Part shown: piece after piece, positions 56,721 through 64,000 of the stretch
How positions within the stretch are numbered: the stretch's first letter is position 1
How the letters are laid out: the number at the start of each line of letters is the position of its first letter
NCBI GenBank assembly: GCA_006384855.1
Contig: VCJN01002166.1
Coordinates: 1-64,000, forward strand
Reading direction: 5' to 3'
DNA from: Tetraselmis striata
Taxonomy: Eukaryota; Chlorophyta; Chlorodendrophyceae; Chlorodendrales; Chlorodendraceae
DNA length: 64,000 bases
The notes under the pieces: generated by a model
Database searches by the model: none
Told to the model about the DNA's origin: nothing
The model's input: the letters and a program-made list of their open reading frames with translations, nothing else
Translations under genes and position numbers: made by a program

Positions 56721-58924
56721 GGCAGACCCATATTTAACTTTGAAAGAACTCGCAAAGGGACGGCCTCCGTGCGGCGTTGCCTCAACAACATGCCACGACG
56801 TGTAGCGGCGAGGTGCAGGTTGTCCTGAATAGCGATGGGGTCGATGTTGTGTAGCTCGAATAACGTATTGATTGCTGACAAGTAGGGTTGTAACGACGTA
56901 CTAGCCCCAATGTGGCCCCGCTAGCCGATCCAAGCGACTCGCGTACCGGACGATAGTAGCATTGGTCGCCTCCAGCGGGCTGATGTTCTCGGAGTAATAG
57001 TCGTGGCAGAAATCCGCGAACTGAGGCTATTTTCCGGCGTAGCTCTTGAGAGTCGTGGTTGTGAGAGAGCTGGACCCGTAGGTCGAGGGCCCGTTGTCCC
57101 AACTCGTCCGAGCCAAACGCCTTTTGTAGACGGGACCACAGTGAAGCAGCCCATGCATGGGGTGACAACTTCGGGCTCGTCAATCAAGTGTATAAGTACG
57201 ACGCTTGGCCGACGGAGTAACATGGGGCCGGCTCATTGTAGCAAAGTATACTTGGCCGCGGCGGTAAAGTTGCTGGCGGCGGGTCGGTAATTTTCAGACG
57301 GGTTAGTAGTATGCGCACCAATACGGGTTTAGTGGGGGCGGGGTTCAAATAGGAGGGCCGACCCCGCGCACCCATCGCGCTCGTAACGCATGTCTCGCGC
57401 GTAGCACGCGCGAAAGATGGTCGTTGCGAACCGATTGTAACACGTAGTGTAACAACCGACGGCCGCGGTGATGAGACGGTACGGGTGTCGGATTGTTGAG
57501 CCGCGATGTGCAGGGGTGTGCGGATGGTTGAGCCGCACTCGGCTGTGGTTGTAAGAAGCGCCGCACCGAAGAAGGTCTAAATGAAGTCTATCAAGGGGGG
57601 GGGGGGGGGTCCGGTCCGGACACATGAGTGACGCTCATCCCGCCGTTGAGCTGCCAAGGTTCGTTGTGCGGCGGTCACCCGAAGGTGACCTCGCAATGCG
57701 TCAGCAACTCCGACGTAAGGTGCCCCACGCCCGCCGTCACTCGTGCTCACCTCCGCCACGTCCACGTCCACACCCGCGTCCAGCGAGCGGATCGGTGGCC
57801 ATGGCGACGGGCGATGTGTGGGCGCGGCGCCAGTGTAAAGATGATCGTGGGCTGAGGAGGGTGTCAGGAGTGGCACGAGCTGGAGACGGAAGTTTGACTG
57901 CCTTGCAGACGAAGGCACATGGTCTTCAAAGTTCAAAAAATCACTCTTTGACTCGGCACGGTGCTATCAGCGCGCCATCATGCGCGCTCGTTGGGGTACC
58001 CGCCGGGCAAGCGGGGGGGGGGAAGGGGTGGGGGGGCGCGGCCGGCCGCAAATCTGACAGCCGCAAATATCGGCGATTTACCGCTAATTAGGGCTCGGTT
58101 CGATGATACGGTGTTTAGCGACTGCGGCTCGTGTACGGGTAGTCGCAACGAATCATAAATTTCCTACCGGTATCCCTAAGTTCCTACCGGCCCGGGATAC
58201 CCACCCGTATACGATTATTTACGGCTGCGGCCGGGTAAACAAGAAAAAGCCGTATTACAACACGCCACCTTTCGTCAGCGAACCCTCCTCGTACGCCGGC
58301 GCTGCTGTGGCCGTGCGTGCCAGCTGCGCCACTGATGGCGACGAGCAGCTGGTGCATCCGGCGGGACGACGACTACGCGCGCTCGAATGCGCGCTCGTCT
58401 ACCGGATCCGGCTGACCGCCGTCACGCTGCACCAGGCGCTGGATACAGCAGCTGGCCGGGCAGCACCGTGACGGCGCCCCAGGGCTGCCCGACAACACTC
58501 GCCCATACGCCACAGCGGGCAGCAGTGTACTACTGCTCTGACCGCCGGCGGCCGGCGGGGCGGTCAACCGCCCAACGGGGCAGCCGGCGCGCCCGCATCG
58601 GGCGCCCTCACGCGGCGGCACCATGCCAGGCCGGCGGGTCTACTCTTCCGCCTATCCAGCAGAGGTGCGATACTCTCGACGCCGCCCCCGCCCGCGTGTG
58701 ATCCGTTGCCAGTCGCCCACTGCCACGTGGTCTTATTGATTAGTCGTATCGTGCGACAGGTGGCACGGTTGGGCTGCCCGGCGGACCTCGTCCAACGTCG
58801 GAAGCGCCTCGCTCTGGGAGCCGTCAGCCTGCTGGTGCTGTCTCCCCCCCGCCCCCCCTCCACCCCTCCCCCCCCCCCCCCCCACACACACACACATTTT
58901 TGCCTGCACCCCCACCCCCGTCAG
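56721..58924. other. No supported gene; upstream region of the apyrase gene
   Basis: It holds a G-tract at about 57596-57609 and GC-rich DNA from 58240 onward. A forward frame near 58706-58850 (RLALGAVSLLVL...) is in phase with the first called apyrase exon and could be its 5' exon. A C-tract/CA run (about 58868-58896) separates them. Confidence 0.4.
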
Positions 58925-61592
58925 CACCGACTCCGTGCGCTCCGGGGCGGCGCATCACAGGCGCTGCTGGCGCTGCTCTCCGTGGCGGGGCTCAACTCTG
59001 CCGCGGGCGCGACGACCTTTGTGGTGGTGATTGACAGCGGCAGCACAGGCACGCGCGTGTGGGTCCCCGATCCCCCACCTACCTCCCCCCAACCCACGTC
59101 CGCAGCATACCAGCGATGCAATGCACCAACGCCGCTGGTCAGCACTGTTGCACGCACTAAGCCATTGCATCACATTGCATCGTAACACATTGCATACTAT
59201 GGCTCCTTTGCGTCAACCGCCGATGCACCACTCCACTCACGTCACACTCATCCAAGGCAGCATCACCCATGTCACACAGTCCGCCGGCTGCAACCGCCAA
59301 GCCACGCAGCCGCCGCACAGGCTTGCGCCGGCACTTCTCACACTCAACCCTCTCCCCCCTCATGTGCGCAGCTACGTGTACAAGTGGGAGGACCAGGGCG
59401 CAGGCGCACTGCCGCGAGTCACCCTGCTGGAGCCCTCCATGGCAGAGGTGCTGGGTGAGCCCCTCTTCCCCCCTCTCCCCCCCCCCCCCCCCCCCCCCTT
59501 CCGCTTCAGTGGTCGATGTGGGCAGGACGCCATGCAATATCTGCTGGCAGCATGCATTGCACGAGTCCCTCCCCCTTCCGCCCTGGGGGACCAATGCCAA
59601 TGCCGTCCTCTTCTGGTAGCGCACCGCAAGGCGGCCGGCTTCCAGCGCGGCGCGTACAAGCGCATTGAGACGGAGCCGGGGCTGGACAAGGCGGCGGGCG
59701 ACGCGGGGAGGGTACACGGCGCGCTGGACCCGCTGCTGCAGGTAAGACGTGCTGGGGGGGGGGGGGGGGGCGGGGGGGCTTCGGCCCGTCTCCTCAAGGA
59801 TGCTTGTCCCCACAATGGCGAGCTGCGCAGCAAGGGCAGCGGGTATCCTTCAGGCTGGGTGTATTGTGGGGATGGGGGACTTTGGTCGTTACAATGACAC
59901 AGAAGCTGCTGGCGGGGGGGGGGGGGGGTTGTCAGCAGCGCCGCATCGCGCCAATCAGCCGTCACTGGCGCCACCCTCCACACCGTATCTGATGCCCCTG
60001 TTGCCGCCCGCCGCGCTTGGCAGTGGGCCCAACGGACGATACCAAGCTCCTACCACAGCGACTCCCCGATCTTCCTGTTTGGTAACCCCCCTTTGCTGAA
60101 ACATCTGTCCTCCGATTTGCATGCGGCAGCATTGGCTGGTAGCGCGCCCTGAGGCCGACTACTACTGCTTCGCAGGCACCGCCGGGCTGCGCAAGCTGCC
60201 GGCCAACCTGCAGTCATCGCTGCTGGCGGACGTGCGCCAGCTGCTGGACGCCTCCCCGTTCCGGTGCGCCCCTTCACGCGTGTCCATTCAAAGTCATAAA
60301 AATGTTTGGTGGTCCTATCCACACACTGGCCAGCGATCAGCGGCTGGCCAGTTGGTGAGCAGCCCTGGCCTCAGCCGGTCAAGGATGCCCCCAGTCCAGT
60401 GGGGCAATACCCAACGCAGCGAAAACCAGCAGCTTCGAGGAGAGCGCCTAGAAGCGCCGCGTCAGACCATCCAGCATAAGCTGTGATGCCATACTTTTTG
60501 TCTCGTCCGCATGTAAGCGCCACATTGGGCTGACACGGGGCCGCCGCTGCCGGGCAGGTTTGAGGCCGACTGGGTGCGCGTCATCGAGGGCGCGGACGAG
60601 GGCATCTACGGCTGGGTGGGCCTCAACTACATGCAAGGCCAGCTCGTGCCGGGGCTCGGGGCGGGCACCCCCGGCAGCGTGGCGGCCCCTGACACTAGCG
60701 AACGCGAGGTAACGACCTTTGCGCCTCCTCGCGTCGACTCGCGCATTGGCATGCTCCTCTCTGCGTTGCCACTTGCCACCGATCGGCAGCGTCTTGCCTC
60801 CCGCCGACTGCTGCCCTAACATCTCCGTGATGTCGCCACCCGATGCAGTTCCGCCAGGCCGCGCCACATGAGCTGGCCACTGCCGGCTCCTTAGATCTGG
60901 GGGGCTCCAGCCTCGAGGTGAGACACCGTTGTAGACCTTTCAACAGTCCTGAGTGTCCCACTTTCCAGCTGTCCGACCTTCCGCCCGCACTCTCGATTTT
61001 TCCAACTGTTCACACCCCCGCACATCTGTCCTGCTCTCGGCTGCTCAACTGACTGACTCAGGGCTTTGTCGAGTCAACTTCATGGACTCCCAATCTTGGA
61101 CCCTCCAATTTCCCGTCCCGATGAATTGACCCCCGGCTCATTATGCGAGTGATAACTGTCCGACTTTCCCCATCACCACTGAGGCGCCGTGTTTGGACGT
61201 GACCGACTCTCGTCACTTTTGCAGATGACCTTCATCCCCGACAAGTGGCCGGCGTCCAAGTACGAGGAAGGTGGCGGCCCCTTCCCTCCCATTCCTTGTC
61301 CACCGCCGGCATCTTGCGCGTGCTGTCAGCCTTGTTTGTCGGCGGGGGGTGTCCTAACGGGAGGTGTGCTGTGCGCCGCAGTGGGGGTCGAGGTGCTGGG
61401 GACGCAGTATACGCTCTACACCCACTCGTTCAAGGGCTACGGTGCGAAACCCCCCCCCCCCCCCCCCCCCCCCCTTCATTCCCCAACCCACTCCGGCCGC
61501 CACCACGCACGACTGGGAAGCTTCACTCGCAGTCCGCGGCGCCAGGCAACCATTCGCTCTTTTCGAACTGTATATATATACAGTATATTTAG

Positions 61593-61637
<45 letters not shown>

Positions 61638-64000
61638 TTAGTATGTATATGTATATGTATACGTATATGTATATGTATGTATTATATAAGCGAGTGCATT
61701 ATGTCATCATCACCCTTATTAAAAGCAGATACTGAAAGTGCTCGTATCATAGTTTGGCTGATACTGAGAAAATTATGCGTTGAGAGTGGCGGGGAATTGA
61801 TATCGTTAGTTGTGCTGATTGATGTACAAAAGTGGCTGGTTTCGTGCTGCATATGAATATGTGTTGGGGGTGTTTGTACCGAACAAAGCTGGTCGGGGGA
61901 TTCCGGGCCTGCTGAACTTGTGCTGGTTCTGGCGGTTAGTCTAGTGCTGGGCCCCTCATGCATGCAGCCTCTGGCGATTGCTGATGCCGCCGGCCGCTGC
62001 TGCAGGCATGAACGATGCCTTCGACAAGGGCGTCACCGTCCTGCTGGAGGCGCGCCTGGGGGCGGATCCGGGGGCGCTCTCCGCGGCGCAGGACGGCCCG
62101 CTGCTGCTGGAGCACCCCTGCATGCAGGTGCGCCGGCGGCAAAGGACACCGACTTGTGTGTCATCTGTATGCCATTGTGAGCAGTCCTGCACGTATGTAT
62201 GTCCAATTGTGGAGTGTGAGCCGATGAGGCTTCGTAGGTTTGCAGCGTACCAGTTTGTGCATAAGTACGTGTAGGAGTGGGGGGGTGGCGAGGTAGGTTG
62301 CTCCTGCTTGGGTGTGCTTGTACGTGAGACGTCTGATGCGTCAAATCGCTGTTCCCGGTTACAAGACATGATAGCCTGGTGGACCCCAGCGTGCGTGTGT
62401 GCGTGAGCGCGCGCGTGTGTCTGTGCGTGTTCATGTCTGTTGATGTCGCTTTACTTTCTTCTCTTTTTACCTTATGCGAGTCTTTTGCGTTCATCTGTTT
62501 TTAGTTAGGCGGGGTTTATTTTTCCGACACTAATGTATAAAGCCTTGGGCAAATACTTCATTCGTCCAAGTAGTTATGTTGGAGTAAAGTACTCCCACAC
62601 TTTTTGCTTTACGCGTTGGGAGTATACACGTGGCGTTAGCCGCTTATTATTTCTGGCTCCTCCTTTATTGGCTGCGGTGGCTGCAGCAGGCCGCCAGATG
62701 TTCGCATCTAACCCCCCTCCCCCCCCCCCCCCCCGGGGGGCTTGCTAACGCACCCTCCTCTTGGCGGCCAGACGGGCTACCTGCACGACTTCACGCGCAA
62801 GGACACCGGCTGGACCGCAAGCGGCGGCCCCGCGCCGGCCGCCGACCTGCTCGCTGTCACCCTGACCGGCTCCCCGGACTGGGCGGCCTGCAAGGAGCTG
62901 GCGGCAAAGGTCCGCCCCGCCCAGACCGCCCTCCCACCAGTGCTGCTCCCACCTGCTGCTCTGTCGCAAAAGCTTTCTAGTGCGGGAAGAGCAGATGACC
63001 TGTTATGTGAAACCCTAACATAGACCCTGCACCGGGAGGGGTGCGTAGTCTACCATCATCCAGCGGCGGCCTTACTTTCTCACATATCTAAGCTTCACTG
63101 CTTTAGATTGCGTGGGACGACGGGGTGCCCTTCTGTGTGCATGATATGTTGCGCCTCGGAGAGCGACGTGACGATGTCCTGCGGAATCAGTGAGATACAG
63201 CATCACCGTCAGGACGTAGGCTGGTGTGTAGAGAACTTTCGGTCGCAGAGGGCTGTGGCGGAGCAAAGGGGGGTTGATGGCTGGCACTCGCCGCTGTGCG
63301 GCGTCAGGTGGTGGCGGCCAGCGGGCAGTGCGCCCGTCCGCCGTGCACGCTGGGCGCAGAGAGCCCGCCGCCCCGGGGCCACTTCTTCGCGATGTCCGGC
63401 TTCTACGTGGTCTACGAGTTTTTCAAGCTGCCGCTGGCCGCTTCCCTGGAGGACCTCGAGGTACGCGCGGCGGCCGCGCAGAGTTGCCAACAAGAACAGT
63501 GGCGCGGGCCAGGTGCTGCCGCAGCGTCGCTCACCAGCGGCCGGCCGTTGCCCCGCAGAGCGCCGGCCAGGCGTACTGCCGCCGCGACTGGACGGACATC
63601 CAAGCCACGCTGGGCGACACCAAAAACACGGAGACGTACTGCTTCCGGTGCGCTCGCGGGCCGCTGAGGTTACCAGGAGGCTGTCCGGGTGTTTTCCGAC
63701 TGGTGTCCATTGTGCTCGCTCGTTCCATAGCGCGTTAACGCTGAGGGCAGACACCGGTGCTACAGACCCAACAAGCTGGAGACACATCGAATGGTCTCAC
63801 CTTGGCGGTCTCCTAGACTTTGGATTCTCTTCAAGTGACGAGCCCCCCCCCGCCCCATTGCGCCCCCCCCCCTCCTCCTCCCATGCCCAGCGCCCCCTTC
63901 CTGAGCGCCCTCCTGCAGGATGGCCTCGGCGTCTCGGCGTCGCGCATGCGCATCGTGGAGGGCGGCTTCAGCTGGACGCTGGGCGCCGCGATTGTGGAGG
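58925..64000 (+). CDS. Apyrase / nucleoside diphosphatase (GDA1/CD39 family), partial at the 3' end
   Basis: Exons read: 58925-59058, 59372-59454, 59620-59741, about 59940-60081, 60176-60263, 60558-60708, 60849-60917, 61225-61270, 61382-61441, 62006-62127, 62772-62909, 63308-63460, 63559-63647 and 63891 to the window end. Almost all joins are in phase; the start of exon 4 is uncertain. These enzymes hydrolyse NTP/NDP to NMP in the Golgi lumen or outside the cell. Apyrase conserved regions appear in order: VVVIDSGSTGTRVYVY (ACR1, phosphate-binding loop), FLFGTAGLRKLP (ACR2), IEGADEGIYGWVGLNYMQG (ACR3, catalytic Glu) and GSLDLGGSSLE (ACR4). TLYTHSFKGYG follows, as the family YSHS-LGYG. A hydrophobic stretch before ACR1 (ALLALLSVAGLNSAAGA) is a probable signal anchor. 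The last visible exon reads SWTLGAAIVE; the stop and the C-terminal end lie outside. Confidence 0.88.
61567..61685. repeat. TATATG microsatellite in an apyrase intron
   Basis: Imperfect (GTATAT)n with TATTTAGTATG interruptions, in the intron after 61441. That intron also starts with a C-tract at about 61451-61474. Confidence 0.9.

Noticed and set aside
1..64000. CRISPR array, rRNA operon or prokaryotic operon structure
   Set aside because: There are no regularly spaced short repeats with unique spacers and no rRNA core sequences; genes have spliceosomal introns throughout.

Overview
This 64 kb window looks like nuclear DNA of a green-lineage alga; a chlorophyte or prasinophyte is my best guess, and no species is claimed. 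Coding exons are very GC-rich with G/C at third positions. They are short, and introns have GTGAG/GTGCG donors and CAG acceptors. The gene content includes plant/green-algal families: a GT77 XEG113-like glycosyltransferase, a Jas/TPL-binding motif and a HARE-HTH domain. Intergenic DNA is full of poly-C/poly-G tracts, microsatellites and decayed repeats.

Layout. 1-0.95 kb: a ~187-bp satellite array. 2.4-5.4 kb: SINE-like and other dispersed repeats around a fragment of a non-LTR reverse-transcriptase protein. 6.9-14.3 kb (+): a ~15-exon TPR protein whose last exon carries an in-frame TGA followed by coding-like sequence. 15.2-16.3 kb (-): an unrecognised multi-exon gene, convergent with the TPR gene. 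17-21.5 kb: AT-richer, repeat-rich DNA. 21.5-23.7 kb (-): a six-exon nuclear protein combining a Jas/SAND-like Cys motif and a HARE-HTH domain that is split by a one-base frameshift. 24-34.9 kb: a mobile-element graveyard with a decayed tyrosine recombinase, a pair of ~195-bp direct repeats 3.5 kb apart, and many poly-G tracts.

35.1-37.1 kb (+): an eight-exon lipid phosphate phosphatase with every catalytic motif intact. 38.6-44.1 kb (+): a nine-exon protein in which an EF-hand pair appears to be inserted inside a cyclic-nucleotide-binding domain; all its introns are phase 0. 44.8-48.8 kb (-): a ZNF830-like protein whose introns contain two exon-like segments on the opposite strand. 49.6-53.2 kb (+): the GT77 arabinosyltransferase-like gene, divergent from the ZNF830-like gene. 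53.3-58.7 kb: further copies of the repeat families seen at 2-5 kb. 58.9 kb to the end (+): an apyrase (GDA1/CD39) gene that runs off the window.

The genes are independent housekeeping or signalling genes (lipid phosphatase, Golgi glycosyltransferase and nucleotidase, nuclear regulators, a Ca2+/cyclic-nucleotide sensor). They are not an operon or a single pathway. The most unusual items are the EF-hand/CNBD chimera, the Jas+HARE-HTH protein, the in-frame TGA, and the association of homopolymer tracts with splice junctions.
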